From positions 1-64,000 of the forward strand of contig DATKKG010000075.1 of the NCBI GenBank assembly GCA_035543015.1: 64,000 nucleotides of DNA. Direction: 5' to 3'. The stretch is from DATKKG01 sp035543015 (GTDB lineage: Archaea > Thermoproteota > Nitrososphaeria > Conexivisphaerales > DTJL01). This document shows positions 22,630 to 32,097 of the stretch, piece by piece. The notes below the pieces were generated by a model. The model ran no database searches. It saw nothing but the letters and a program-made list of their open reading frames with translations, and had not been told where the DNA came from. Both the position numbers and the translations under genes were made by a program. The stretch's first letter is position 1; every line of letters begins with the position of its first letter.

Positions 22630-23891
22630 CACTTCCCCCTCATCATCTCTTCCATGCTCCCGCCGCATGCCCTTTGTAGATCCCAGCCTTCGTCCGTGGT
22701 GAGCCGTCTGACGAACGAGAACTCCCTGCCGTAATAGCGCGAGGACCTCTTGGCGACCATGAGGTCCCCAGGATAGAAGACCTCGAGCCAGGACGTTGTA
22801 AACGGGTTGAAAATCCCGACGATCCCCTGTTTTCCTTCCTCCCTCACCGGTTTGAAGGTCTTGGGGTCGAGGAGGAAGACCTCTGAAAGCGGGTGAGGTA
22901 CCTTGTCCATGGCCCCATACCTGTCGATCAGCGCCGTCAGGGTCTCGGTCATTCCCAGCACGTCCATGAAGGGCGCCGGACTCCGTGCTTCATTCCGTCC
23001 CCCGGCGACAAAGTGCTTCGCCGAGAGCTCGACGATATCCGGGTAGGGAGGCAGGTCCGAGAACCCTTTCGTTCCGCCCCCTGTCACCACAAGCCCGCCC
23101 CTGCCCAGGCGCACGGGGGGCGCGCCGGAGGCCAGCCGGTACCCCAGTTTCTTGAATAGGCCCATTTCGTCGAACTGCTTGGCCATCAGGTAGACGCCGG
23201 CCGGGGCAGTGAAGAACAGCTTCGGCTCCTCCCCGCTCTTCAGGAACTTCAGGATCCTGTCCCTGTTGGGCTCCAGCTTCTGCCACGGAACTCCGTTTTC
23301 TGCCCCTTCCAGGAGGTCCATCCCGTAGATGAGCTCGATGTCCTTGCGCTCGAGCGCCAGCTGAACGAAGGCGACGAAGCTCAACCTGTAGCGGAGCTCA
23401 GGTGCAGCCATGAAGAGCGCAACGCCCTTCCCCTCCTCCAAGTGCCTCCCATAGACATATTCGAACAAGTCCGTGTTGGCCTTTATCATCACAGCCAGGT
23501 CCAGGGGGCTCCTGTAGACTTTGACCGGCTCCTTCCCCGAGGTCCCGCTGGACTTGAAGTATTCTCCTCCGGGCTCCACGTCATCTATCAGCAGAGGCTT
23601 CTGGCCTTCGCCCCTCAGGATGTCGGAGGGAACCGCTAGCTTCGCTAGGTCCCCCAGTTCAGCGTCGGAAGGAGCTATCGACAGCCTTTCGAAGAGTTCT
23701 GCGTAGTGCCGGCTGTGACGCGCGAAGAACTGGAGCGACTCCCGGAAGAGGCCCTTCCTGAGCTCCATCAGGTAATCTGGCGATCTCTCGAAGAGCGACG
23801 GGTCGTTCACCGTTTCCCAGACTTTGGAGACGTATGGGTCGCCCAACAACTTGCTCTTCTCCGCGGCTTGGAAGATCGCCTGGGCATCCAT
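22629..23891 (-). CDS. LuxE-like acyl-protein synthetase / acyl-activating enzyme
   Basis: 420 residues. It resembles LuxE (PF04443-type), a member of the adenylate-forming superfamily: phosphate loop KSSGTSGKEPV, VTGGGTKGFSD, and DVLGMTETLTALIDRYG. LuxE activates a fatty acid as acyl-AMP, binds it on its own C-terminal Cys and passes it to LuxC. Here C-terminal RACGGSMEEMM holds a Cys near the right place. ATG 23891 (MDAQAIFQAAEKSK) fits the family start; a longer open frame to 24203 runs antisense to the next gene and is not coding. A TATA-like element lies near 23922-23929. Confidence 0.85.
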   Translation of the reverse strand: MDAQAIFQAAEKSKLLGDPYVSKVWETVNDPSLFERSPDYLMELRKGLFRESLQFFARHSRHYAELFERLSIAPSDAELGDLAKLAVPSDILRGEGQKPLLIDDVEPGGEYFKSSGTSGKEPVKVYRSPLDLAVMIKANTDLFEYVYGRHLEEGKGVALFMAAPELRYRLSFVAFVQLALERKDIELIYGMDLLEGAENGVPWQKLEPNRDRILKFLKSGEEPKLFFTAPAGVYLMAKQFDEMGLFKKLGYRLASGAPPVRLGRGGLVVTGGGTKGFSDLPPYPDIVELSAKHFVAGGRNEARSPAPFMDVLGMTETLTALIDRYGAMDKVPHPLSEVFLLDPKTFKPVREEGKQGIVGIFNPFTTSWLEVFYPGDLMVAKRSSRYYGREFSFVRRLTTDEGWDLQRACGGSMEEMMRGK

Positions 23892-24012
23892 GACCAACAC
23901 TTCACTATGAAAGAACCCCGTACATAAGACTTCATGACGAGAGGAGCCTACCGCGGCTTCGGGCCTGATGTGGAGGTTGGCAAAACGAGAAAAGGGCGAC
24001 CCACTCCAAGCC

Positions 24013-24654
24013 ATGCAGGTGATAGGTCTGACAGGTCCACCGGTATTCTTCCGCCAGCTGAAGTCGATCGGCGACAACTTCTCGTACATAATAGCAGACG
24101 GTCCGACCAGAGACGCGGCCGTCATCGATCCAAGCGGAAACGGCGAGGAGATAGCGGCGCTCCTGAGCCGGAACGATCTCAGACTGAAGTACATCGTAGT
24201 CACCCACCATCACCATGACCATCTCGGCGACAGCTACTCCCTCAGGTCTCTCAGAGGAGGCCAGATAGTGGTCCACGAATCCTCCGGCGTCGACAGGGAC
24301 CTTCCCGTTGCCGACGGGGACGTCTTGGAGCTCGGGCAGGTTCAGCTCAGGGTAATACACACGCCCGGCCACACCCCCGACAGCATATCGATACTGGCCG
24401 ACGGGAGGCTTTTCACGGGGGACACCCTGTTCATAGGCGAATGCGGGAGGACCGACTTGGCGGAGGGAGATCCCTCCAAGATGTACGACAGCCTCTTTCA
24501 CAAGATCGGGAGCCTCCCCGACGACACAGTGATTTACCCAGGCCACGACTACGGACCGAAGCCGTGGTCCACCCTCGGGGAGCAGAAGCGGACGAACTAC
24601 ACTCTCAAGGAACGCACCTTGGAGGAGTTCATCATGTTCATGGCCGAACCCTAG
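24013..24654 (+). CDS. metallo-beta-lactamase-fold hydrolase, ETHE1/glyoxalase II-like
   Basis: 213 residues. The metal motif is THHHHDHLG, followed by HTPGHTPDSIS, FTGDTLFIGECGRTDL and YPGHDYG. The FIGxCGRTD block is typical of ETHE1-type persulfide dioxygenases and the related YcbL-type glyoxalase II enzymes. The reaction could therefore be oxidation of glutathione- or thiol-persulfide, or thioester hydrolysis. It starts at ATG 24013. It is divergent from the LuxE-LuxC pair, with starts 121 bases apart. Confidence 0.88.
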   Translation: MQVIGLTGPPVFFRQLKSIGDNFSYIIADGPTRDAAVIDPSGNGEEIAALLSRNDLRLKYIVVTHHHHDHLGDSYSLRSLRGGQIVVHESSGVDRDLPVADGDVLELGQVQLRVIHTPGHTPDSISILADGRLFTGDTLFIGECGRTDLAEGDPSKMYDSLFHKIGSLPDDTVIYPGHDYGPKPWSTLGEQKRTNYTLKERTLEEFIMFMAEP

Positions 24655-24708
24655 AGGCCGCCCCGAGAGGCATGTTAATTACGCAAAGCGACCTAGGCTA
24701 CGGGCGGC

Positions 24709-25842
24709 ATGATCCCCGACAAGAAGGCCGATTTGGCAGGTCCCGGAATCGGCAGCTACGACGAGCTTGAAAAGGTCCTACCGCAGGACTACACCTCCCT
24801 CCTCAACCCTAAGGACACCCAGAGGGCGATCTTCGAGGCCAAGCGCTACATAGAGGAGAACCTCTGCAAGGAGCTGAACCTGATGATGGTTCAGGTCCCC
24901 CTGATAGTGGATGCGGAGGGCGGGGTGAACGACTTCCTCGACAGGGACGGCTCCAGGACGCCCATCCAGTTCCACATGTCGAACGACCACAACGTGCACC
25001 CAGTCGACGCCCAGGTGGTGCAGGCGGCCACCAAGTGGAAGAGGACGGCGCTCAATCAGTTCGGCATGAAGGCCGGAGAAGGCATCTGCACCGACATGCG
25101 GGCCGTCAGGAAGGACTACTTCCTCGACCATGACCACAGCGCCTACGTGGACCAGTGGGACTGGGAGAAGGTTATCACGGAGGAGCAGCGCAACCTGGAC
25201 TACCTCAAGGACACCGTCAGGAGGATCTGGAAGGTCCTGAAGGGTGCCGAGACCCACGTCCAGACCCTCTTCCCTCAGCTGAAGACGGACAAGTACCCCG
25301 ACATGCCGGAGGAGATCGAGTTCTTCCACGCCGAGGACATCCTCGACATGTACCCGGACCTTCCCAGGAAGGCGCGGGAGACCGCGATCCTGCAGGAGCA
25401 TCCCGCCATCTTCATCATCGGCATAGGCTGGGTCCTCCAGGACGGCTACCCCCACGAGATGAGGGCCGCCGACTACGACGACTGGGTGACCGAGACGAGG
25501 TCGAGCGACGGAAGGCCCATGCACGGCCTGAACGGCGACATACTCGTATGGAACCCGGTCACCAGGCGCCGCCACGAGCTCAGCTCAATGGGCATCAGGG
25601 TGAACTCCCAGAGCCTGAAGGTGCAGCTCGAGCTCAGCGGACAGCTGGACTTCCTCAAGTTCCCCTACCATCAGGGGATCATCAACGGCACCCTCCCCCT
25701 GACGATCGGCGGAGGGATAGGGCAGTCCCGGACCTACATGCTCCTGCTGAAGAAGGCACACCTCGGAGAGGTCAGCGTCACCGTGTGGCCCAAGATACTG
25801 AAGGACATGTGCGCCAAGAGGAACATCTTCGTCATCGAATAG
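24709..25842 (+). CDS. asnA: aspartate-ammonia ligase (asparagine synthetase A)
   Basis: 377 residues of the class II aminoacyl-tRNA-synthetase-like AsnA family, which makes asparagine from aspartate, ammonia and ATP. Landmarks are LNLMMVQVPLIVDAEGGVNDFLDRDG, CTDMRAVRKDYFLDHDHSAYVDQWDWEKV, and the motif 3 region GGGIGQSRTYMLLLKKAHLGEV. It is about 45 residues longer than E. coli AsnA, mostly between about 200 and 290. AsnA is uncommon in archaea, which more often use AsnB or tRNA-dependent synthesis. TATA-like gttaattacg at 24673-24682. Confidence 0.93.
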   Translation: MIPDKKADLAGPGIGSYDELEKVLPQDYTSLLNPKDTQRAIFEAKRYIEENLCKELNLMMVQVPLIVDAEGGVNDFLDRDGSRTPIQFHMSNDHNVHPVDAQVVQAATKWKRTALNQFGMKAGEGICTDMRAVRKDYFLDHDHSAYVDQWDWEKVITEEQRNLDYLKDTVRRIWKVLKGAETHVQTLFPQLKTDKYPDMPEEIEFFHAEDILDMYPDLPRKARETAILQEHPAIFIIGIGWVLQDGYPHEMRAADYDDWVTETRSSDGRPMHGLNGDILVWNPVTRRRHELSSMGIRVNSQSLKVQLELSGQLDFLKFPYHQGIINGTLPLTIGGGIGQSRTYMLLLKKAHLGEVSVTVWPKILKDMCAKRNIFVIE

Positions 25843-25891
25843 GCCGCCTCAAACGTATATATTGCCAGGAGTCCCTTTCACCACTCCGGTA

Positions 25892-28234
25892 ATGGAAACC
25901 CTGCATGCCGTCGGAGTCAGGACTCCGAGGAGCGACGGAGCCTCCAAAGCGACAGGGAGCGGTGTCTTCGCCGCGGACGTAACCCTCCCCGGCATGCTCT
26001 ACGGAAGGATCGTCAGGAGCCCTCACGCCAGGGCCGTGGTCGAAAGCGTGGACTTGTCAGCGGCTGAGAAGATGGGCGCGATCTGCGCCACCTACGGGGA
26101 CGTCCCCAGGCAACTCTTCAATCCCCGCCTGGTCAGCACGGAGGAAACCACCTATAAGGATTGGATGGTCCTGTCCGACAGGCCCAACTACGTCGGCGAG
26201 CCGGTGGCGGTGGTGGCCGCGGAAACCGAGCAGGCCGCCCAGGAAGCCGCCGAGGCTGTCAAGGTCATGTACCGGGTCCTCGAGCCATCCTTCGATTCAC
26301 TAGAATCCCTCAAGGGGGACAAGGTCATCCACGACTCCATCCTCCTCGGCGACGAGAAGCTGAAGGTAGAGAACAACGTGGGCTGCAGGATGCATGTCGA
26401 GCAGGGGGACCTCGCCGAAGGCTTCGCCAAGGCCGACGTCGTTCTGGAGCGCGAGTACAAGACCAGCAGGAGGTACCACGCCCAGCTGGAGACGAAAGCC
26501 GTCGTCTGCCAGCCCGAGCCGGGGGGCGGCATGACCATCTGGTGCACGACCCAGACCATCCACAACACAAGGATCCTCATCCACCAGATATTCGGCATCC
26601 CCATGAATCTCATCAACGTCAAGAAGACCACGCTGGGGGGAAGCTTCGGCTCCTCCATCCACACGAACATCCTGGTGCCCATCTGTGTCGCCATCTCCCT
26701 GAAGGCCAGGAGGCCCGTCAAGATAGTCTACACGAGGGAGGAGGACATGCACGATCACGCCTCCTTTGAGATGAGGTTCAGGATCAGGGCCGGCGCGAAG
26801 AAGGACGGCACGTTCACCGCGTGCACCCTCGACATGGTGATGGACATGGGCGCCCACCAGGTGCAGGCCTATCCCCTCCTGAGCACAGTCTTCGGCTGGT
26901 GGGCCTCCTTCTACAAGTGGTCTGCGTTCAGATACGACGGGGTCGCCGTCTATACCAACAAGGTCCCCTCCTGCGCCATGCGAGGCTACGGCAACCCCCA
27001 GACCTCCTGGGCGGTGGAGTCCTTCGTGGACGAGTTCGCCGAGCTCCTGCACATGGACCCCCTGGAGCTGAAGCTGAAGAACTACGTCGGCCTCGGGGAC
27101 GTCTTCTACGGGCAGGGGATCACCGTCAAGAGCGTGATACAGAGCTGCGGAGTGGAGGAGACCCTGGTGAGAGGAGCCGAAATGGCGGGCTGGAGGGACA
27201 GGCTCCCGCCCGGCCGAAAGTCAGGCGTCCTCCGAAGGGGCCTGGGGATGGCACGTTCCTTCCACACGTCCAGCGCGGGGTCCCCGACATCCGGGGCGGT
27301 CATCGACTACACCGGCGCCATGGTGAAGGTCAACGAAGACGGCACCGTGGATGTGGTCACCGCCATCATGGACCATGGAGGGGGGACCTACCAGGCTCTG
27401 TCCAAGATAGCCGCGGAGGAGCTCGGCATGCCACTCGAGAACGTCTCCGTGGTCCAGAGCGACACGCAGACGACGGTGTACGATGTCTCGGCTCATGCAT
27501 CTAGGGGCGTCTACGCAGGAGGCGGAGCCGTCCTGAAGGTCTCCAAGGAGGTCAAGGAGAAGCTCCTTTCGTTCGCCGGCAAGATCATGGGCGAGGACCC
27601 GGCCAACCTGAAGATCGTCCCGGACCTCGGGCTGAAGCAGGGAGTCGTCCTCTCCCAGACTCATCCCGAGAAGAGGATGACAGTAGGCGAGGTGACGTCC
27701 CTGGCCAGACAGAGGAACATGGGATCGGTCGCCGCCATAGACAGCTACAGGCCCACGGCGGGACCGCCTCACTTCATAGCCTTCTTCGTCGAAGTCGAAG
27801 TCGACGTGGAGACGGGCGTCTGCCGCCCCATCCGGGTGGTGTCCGGCGCCGACATCGGGACGGTCGTCAACCCCGACCTCGCTGAAGGCCAGATCCAGGG
27901 AGGCTTCTCCATGGGCTGGAGCATGGCCACCCTCGAGGACATCCTCTACGACCCCGTCACAGGAGACATGGCGAACAGGGGGATGCTCGTCGATTACAAG
28001 CTCCCCACGGCTCCCGACCTTCCCCCCAACGACGACTTCAAGGTCTTCTTCGCGAAGACCTACGAGCCCACCGGCCCGTTCGGCGCCAAGGGGATGGGAG
28101 AGGGCTCCTACAACCCCGTCGCCGGCGCCGTCGCGAACGCTGTGTACAACGCCATAGGGGTGAGGCTCTACGAGCTTCCCATGACGCCCGAGCGCATACT
28201 CGCCGCCCTGAGGGCGAAGAAGGGAGGAGCCTGA
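25892..28234 (+). CDS. molybdenum hydroxylase large subunit 1 (xanthine dehydrogenase family)
   Basis: 780 residues; binds the molybdopterin cofactor and the substrate. Landmarks are the first domain GVFAADVTLPGMLYGRIVRSPHARA, LGGSFGSSIHTN, VPSCAMRGYGNPQ, and the catalytic Glu E737 in GAKGMGEGSY. The CoxL form I loop of true CO dehydrogenase (AYxCSFR) is absent; AMRGYGNPQ is closer to xanthine, nicotinate or hydroxybenzoyl-CoA hydroxylases. Start ATG 25892 follows a TATA gtatatatt at 25854-25862. The longer frame from 25862 begins inside that TATA box. Forms one operon with the next two genes. Confidence 0.93.
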   Translation: METLHAVGVRTPRSDGASKATGSGVFAADVTLPGMLYGRIVRSPHARAVVESVDLSAAEKMGAICATYGDVPRQLFNPRLVSTEETTYKDWMVLSDRPNYVGEPVAVVAAETEQAAQEAAEAVKVMYRVLEPSFDSLESLKGDKVIHDSILLGDEKLKVENNVGCRMHVEQGDLAEGFAKADVVLEREYKTSRRYHAQLETKAVVCQPEPGGGMTIWCTTQTIHNTRILIHQIFGIPMNLINVKKTTLGGSFGSSIHTNILVPICVAISLKARRPVKIVYTREEDMHDHASFEMRFRIRAGAKKDGTFTACTLDMVMDMGAHQVQAYPLLSTVFGWWASFYKWSAFRYDGVAVYTNKVPSCAMRGYGNPQTSWAVESFVDEFAELLHMDPLELKLKNYVGLGDVFYGQGITVKSVIQSCGVEETLVRGAEMAGWRDRLPPGRKSGVLRRGLGMARSFHTSSAGSPTSGAVIDYTGAMVKVNEDGTVDVVTAIMDHGGGTYQALSKIAAEELGMPLENVSVVQSDTQTTVYDVSAHASRGVYAGGGAVLKVSKEVKEKLLSFAGKIMGEDPANLKIVPDLGLKQGVVLSQTHPEKRMTVGEVTSLARQRNMGSVAAIDSYRPTAGPPHFIAFFVEVEVDVETGVCRPIRVVSGADIGTVVNPDLAEGQIQGGFSMGWSMATLEDILYDPVTGDMANRGMLVDYKLPTAPDLPPNDDFKVFFAKTYEPTGPFGAKGMGEGSYNPVAGAVANAVYNAIGVRLYELPMTPERILAALRAKKGGA

Positions 28235-28236
28235 CT

Positions 28237-29136
28237 TTGGACATCAACAGGATCAACACCCGCCTGATCCCGATCTCCTTCGACTACGCCGAGCCCAGGA
28301 CCCTGGACGAGGCCCTCCAGATGCTGGAGGGGTTCGGTGGGCGGGCTGTCGCCCTGGCCGGGGGCACGGACCTCCTGGTGAAGATGAAACAGAGGTCGGC
28401 CGAGCCCAAGGTCATCCTCAACATAAAACGCATCCCCTCCCTTTCATACATCAGGGACGGCACACGCTCCATGCGGATCGGCCCCACCACTCGGATGGGC
28501 GACATTGAGCGCTCCCCTGCCGTGGCCCGCCGCTTCCCGGTCCTGGCGGAGGCCGCGTCCGTGATCGGCTCCGTCCAGGTCCGCAACATGGCGACTATAG
28601 GAGGGAACCTGTGCAACGCATCCCCGGCCGCGGACGGCTCCCTGGTGCTGTTGGCGCTCGATTCCTCGGTCAAGCTGACCGGCTCCGAAGGTTCGAGGGA
28701 GATGCCCCTTTCCTCGTTCTTCCTGGGACCGGGAAGGACCGCCCTGGGGCCGAGGGAGCTGCTGACCGAGATCACCGTTCCCCACCTCCCCGAAGGGACA
28801 GGGATGGCCTTCTCAAGGGTAACCCGGACCGACATGGACCTCGCCAAGGTCAACGTCGCCGTCGTCCTACACGTAAGATCGGGAGGCGTTACTCTGGCTA
28901 GGATAGCTCTGGGCGCGGTTGCCCCCACCCCGATGAGGGCCATCAAGGCCGAAGGGCAGCTGGCGGGCAGCAGGCTCACCCGCTCCCTGATAGAGGAGGC
29001 CGCAGCCACCGCCGCTGGCGAAGCGCGACCCATCTCTGACATCAGATCCTCGGCCGAGTATCGGAAGGAGGTGACCGCCGTCCTCGTCAGGAGGACGCTG
29101 GCTCTGGCCTGGAAGAGGGCGGGGGGATCCGATTGA
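28237..29136 (+). CDS. molybdenum hydroxylase FAD subunit 1
   Basis: 299 residues, the medium subunit of the complex, passing electrons from the 2Fe-2S clusters to NAD or a quinone. It has the FAD motifs AGGTDLLVKMKQ and TIGGNLCNASPAAD, then LGPGRTALGPRELLTEI and the C-terminal SVxRYE-like region. TTG start 2 bases after the large-subunit stop; its own TGA lies within TTGA, which also holds the TTG start of the small subunit. Confidence 0.92.
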   Translation: MDINRINTRLIPISFDYAEPRTLDEALQMLEGFGGRAVALAGGTDLLVKMKQRSAEPKVILNIKRIPSLSYIRDGTRSMRIGPTTRMGDIERSPAVARRFPVLAEAASVIGSVQVRNMATIGGNLCNASPAADGSLVLLALDSSVKLTGSEGSREMPLSSFFLGPGRTALGPRELLTEITVPHLPEGTGMAFSRVTRTDMDLAKVNVAVVLHVRSGGVTLARIALGAVAPTPMRAIKAEGQLAGSRLTRSLIEEAAATAAGEARPISDIRSSAEYRKEVTAVLVRRTLALAWKRAGGSD

Positions 29137-29630
29137 GGAAGCTGGAATTCACCCTCAACGGGCGGAAGAGGGCGGTCGAAGTCGAGGAGAACACCCTGCT
29201 GTTGAACCTGATCAGGGAGAACCTGGGGCTTACGGGCACCAAATACGTCTGCGGGATTGGCGAATGCGGCTCCTGCACGGTGATGGTGGACGGCGAGCCG
29301 GTCCTCTCTTGCCTGACCCTGGCTCTGGACGTCGAGGGGAGGAAGGTCACGACCATCGAAGGACTCTCCGAAGGGGAGCTCACCCAGGTCCAGGAAAGCC
29401 TGATCCAAGAGGGGGGCGTGCAGTGCGGGTTCTGCACCCCCGGAATGGTGATGGTCGCCCAGTCTCTCCTCGAAAGCGACCCCAACCCCAGCGAGGACGA
29501 CATTCGCAGGCAGCTGGCCGGCAACCTCTGCCGCTGCACCGGCTATTCGAACATCGTCAAGGGGATAAAGGCCGTCGCGGAGAAGAGGTCGCAGCGCCAG
29601 GGCGGACGGCCCATGGGGAAGACCTCCTAG
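29133..29630 (+). CDS. molybdenum hydroxylase 2Fe-2S subunit 1
   Basis: 165 residues with two [2Fe-2S] clusters. The plant-type cluster uses CGIGECGSCTVMVDGEPVLSC, and the second the C-x2-C…C-x-C pattern QCGFCTPGMVM…NLCRCTGYSNI. It starts at TTG within the TTGA overlap with the FAD gene. The stop shares CTAG with the convergent dihydroorotase gene. Confidence 0.95.
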   Translation: MRKLEFTLNGRKRAVEVEENTLLLNLIRENLGLTGTKYVCGIGECGSCTVMVDGEPVLSCLTLALDVEGRKVTTIEGLSEGELTQVQESLIQEGGVQCGFCTPGMVMVAQSLLESDPNPSEDDIRRQLAGNLCRCTGYSNIVKGIKAVAEKRSQRQGGRPMGKTS

Positions 29631-31003
29631 ATGGAGACCTGGCCCTCGGCGTCCAGGAGCGGCCTGACCCAACTGCCCGAAGGGTGGACCGATTCCCCAT
29701 CGTAGACGACCTGCCCTCTAACCACGGTGTACTTCACCCGCCCCTTCACCTCCCTGCCGTCGAAGGGCGTGATGCTCTGCTTGCTGTGGAGTTCCGCCTC
29801 CCTGATGACGTGCCTCTCCTTCATGTCCACTATCGTCAGGTCGCCGTCGGCCCTGGTCAGAAGCTCCCCCTTCCTGGGGTACAGGTTGTAGAGGATGGAG
29901 GGGTTCCTGCTCGTCATCTCGACGAATCGCTTGATCGTGAGCTTCCCGCGGTTGACGAAGTCCAGCATTATCGGCACAAGCGTCTCCACGCCGATGAATC
30001 CGCCGGGCACCTCCCAGATGTCCTTGTTCCTCTTCTCCTTTGCGAGATGAGGGGCGTGGTCCGACCCCAGGGTGTCGACGACCCCTGAACTGACGCCCTG
30101 CCACAGGGCCGCACGGTCCCGGCCGCTCCTCAGGGGCGGGTTGATCTTGACGAGAGGACCGAACTTCTTCATGTCCCCGGTCGTCATGGAGAGATACTGC
30201 GGACAGGTTTCGCATGTGATCCTGGTCCCCAGCTTCTTGTGCTCGGCGACCAGGGCCACCCCCTCGGCCGTGCTCATGTGCACGATGTGGGCCTTGCCGC
30301 CCGACATTCCAGCCAGCCTCGCCACCCTCTCTATCGAGACAGCTTCGCAGACGGGCGGCCTGGCCTCAATGTGGGCCATGGGGTCGGACCTGCCTTCCTT
30401 CTTCAGGGATTCGCTGAAGTACTCCACCAGGGCGGCGTCCTCCGCGTGGAACGCTATGGGGACCCCCCTTTCGCGAAGGGCGACCATGGACTCGAGAATC
30501 GTGGCGTCAGATGGCGGAGGTATGGCGCCCGTCGTCGGGCCGAGGAAGGCCTTGAAGCCGACCACGCCCATCTCCACCAGTGGAACGATGTCCTTGGCGT
30601 CCCCGTCGTGGAGCACCGCGAACATGCCGAAGTCGACCGCGGCCCTGGGCTCTATGAGCTTCCTCTTGTCCATCAGCCTCCTCACGGAGTCAACCGGAGG
30701 GAAGCTGTTCGGCATCTCCAAGACGGTGGTGACCCCGCCGGCTGCCGCCGCGGCCGTTCCGCTGGCGAAGTCCTCCTTCTCAGGGAACCCCGGTTCCCTC
30801 ATGTGGACATGAGAGTCTATCACTCCCGGAAGCACGAGCATCCCTGACGCGTCGATCTTCGGGCAGTCCTCAGCGGAGAGCCCCTTCCCCGTCTGGACGA
30901 TGCGGCCGTTCCTGATCAGGACGTCCGACTCCACGACGTATCCGAGCGCGAAAACCTTCCCTCCCAGGACCGCGAGGTCAGAACCGTACATCGACATCCG
31001 CAT
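29627..31003 (-). CDS. pyrC: dihydroorotase-type cyclic amidohydrolase
   Basis: 458 residues, metal-dependent amidohydrolase fold. Metal ligands are DSHVHMREPG, the carbamylated Lys in VGFKAFLGPTTG, later His in AHIVHMST, and the Asp in LGSDHAPH. REPGFPEKEDFASGTAAAAAGGVTTVLEMPN and KINPPLRS…LW are dihydroorotase-like; allantoinase shares much of this and cannot be ruled out, especially with purine-type hydroxylases on both sides. The divergent neighbour 73 bases away is aspartate carbamoyltransferase, the preceding pyrimidine step, which favours dihydroorotase. Start ATG 31003 (two more Met within 12 bases); TATA-like ctttaacg about 15-20 bases upstream. Confidence 0.85.
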   Translation of the reverse strand: MRMSMYGSDLAVLGGKVFALGYVVESDVLIRNGRIVQTGKGLSAEDCPKIDASGMLVLPGVIDSHVHMREPGFPEKEDFASGTAAAAAGGVTTVLEMPNSFPPVDSVRRLMDKRKLIEPRAAVDFGMFAVLHDGDAKDIVPLVEMGVVGFKAFLGPTTGAIPPPSDATILESMVALRERGVPIAFHAEDAALVEYFSESLKKEGRSDPMAHIEARPPVCEAVSIERVARLAGMSGGKAHIVHMSTAEGVALVAEHKKLGTRITCETCPQYLSMTTGDMKKFGPLVKINPPLRSGRDRAALWQGVSSGVVDTLGSDHAPHLAKEKRNKDIWEVPGGFIGVETLVPIMLDFVNRGKLTIKRFVEMTSRNPSILYNLYPRKGELLTRADGDLTIVDMKERHVIREAELHSKQSITPFDGREVKGRVKYTVVRGQVVYDGESVHPSGSWVRPLLDAEGQVSI

Positions 31004-31075
31004 GCCCCTTTTGACGTTAAAGGGTTTTCACCTCCTTTCTGCTTATTAGCGACCTCGGGTTCAGACGAGGCGAAG

Positions 31076-32005
31076 ATGACAGGGGCATTCTACCGCAAGG
31101 ACATCATCTCGGCCAAGGATTTCACCCGGCGGTCCATGGAGGAACTCTTCGACGAAGCCGATTCCGTCAGGGCCAAGCTTGAAGGGACCGAGATGCTGCA
31201 TGACTGCGACGGCTGCGTGTTGGCCACGGTCTTCCTCGAGCCTTCAACAAGGACTCGCCTCAGCTTCCAGTTCGCCATGACGAGGCTGGGAGGTCAGGTG
31301 GTGGACTTCGGGCTCGCCGAAGCGGCCTCGATCGCAAAGGGCGAGACCTTCGAGGACTCCCTGCGGATGGTAGACGGATACGGTCCCAGCGTCATCGTCG
31401 TCCGCAACAGGGAGGCCGGCTCGGCGAAGCTTGCCGCTGAGATCTGCCAAGCGCCCGTCGTAAATGCCGGCGACGGCTCCAACGAGCACCCCACCCAGGC
31501 CCTCCTGGACCTGTATACAATGAGGAGGATCAGGGGTTCGATCGACGGAATCAGGGTGGGGATGATGGGGGACCTCGCCCACAGCAGGACCACGGCCAGC
31601 CTTTCCTACGCGCTCGACAGGTTCCCCGGCGTGGAGATCACATACATCGCGCCCAGGGAGCTACAGATCAAGGACGAGGTATGCTCCGCCCTTGGCCACG
31701 CCCGCCTGAAGAAGGTCGACAACTACGAAGAGGTGCTGGAGGGCCTCGACTTCCTCTATCTCACCCGCCTCCAGAAGGAGAGGTTCGCCGATCCAAGGGA
31801 GTACGACAGGCTGAAGGGCTCCTACCAGCTCGACAAGGCCTCCCTCTCCAGGTACGCCAAGGTGCCCTATATCCTCCACCCTCTGCCGAGGGTCGACGAG
31901 CTGAGTAAGGACGTCGACGGGCTGCCGCAGGCCAAGTACTTCGAGCAGGCGAAGAACGGGATGTACGTAAGGGCGGCCCTGCTGAGGCAGGTCCTGAAGG
32001 GGTAG
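31076..32005 (+). CDS. pyrB: aspartate carbamoyltransferase catalytic subunit
   Basis: 309 residues; makes carbamoyl-aspartate from carbamoyl phosphate and aspartate, the first committed pyrimidine step. Motifs are FLEPSTRTRLSF for carbamoyl phosphate, the mobile-loop Lys region SIAKGETFEDSLRM, HPTQALLDLYT, and HPLPRVDEL. No pyrI regulatory gene is adjacent, though archaea often have one next door. Divergent from the dihydroorotase gene with a short shared promoter; TATA-like cttattagc near 31044-31052. Confidence 0.96.
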   Translation: MTGAFYRKDIISAKDFTRRSMEELFDEADSVRAKLEGTEMLHDCDGCVLATVFLEPSTRTRLSFQFAMTRLGGQVVDFGLAEAASIAKGETFEDSLRMVDGYGPSVIVVRNREAGSAKLAAEICQAPVVNAGDGSNEHPTQALLDLYTMRRIRGSIDGIRVGMMGDLAHSRTTASLSYALDRFPGVEITYIAPRELQIKDEVCSALGHARLKKVDNYEEVLEGLDFLYLTRLQKERFADPREYDRLKGSYQLDKASLSRYAKVPYILHPLPRVDELSKDVDGLPQAKYFEQAKNGMYVRAALLRQVLKG

Positions 32006-32097
32006 CCCCGCCGGCCCGGGATGCACCGTCGATGGGCCCTCCCTCGCCCTCGAATCACCTTAAATAGCCTTCAGCCTCTGAATAGCTCCGGTTCTCG

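Noticed and set aside
21160..23891. Bioluminescence (lux) operon
   Set aside because: Only LuxE- and LuxC-like genes are present; luciferase subunits and LuxD are absent.
28284..29672. 462-codon open frame antisense to the FAD and 2Fe-2S subunit genes
   Set aside because: Shadow of two well-supported genes; no recognisable domain.
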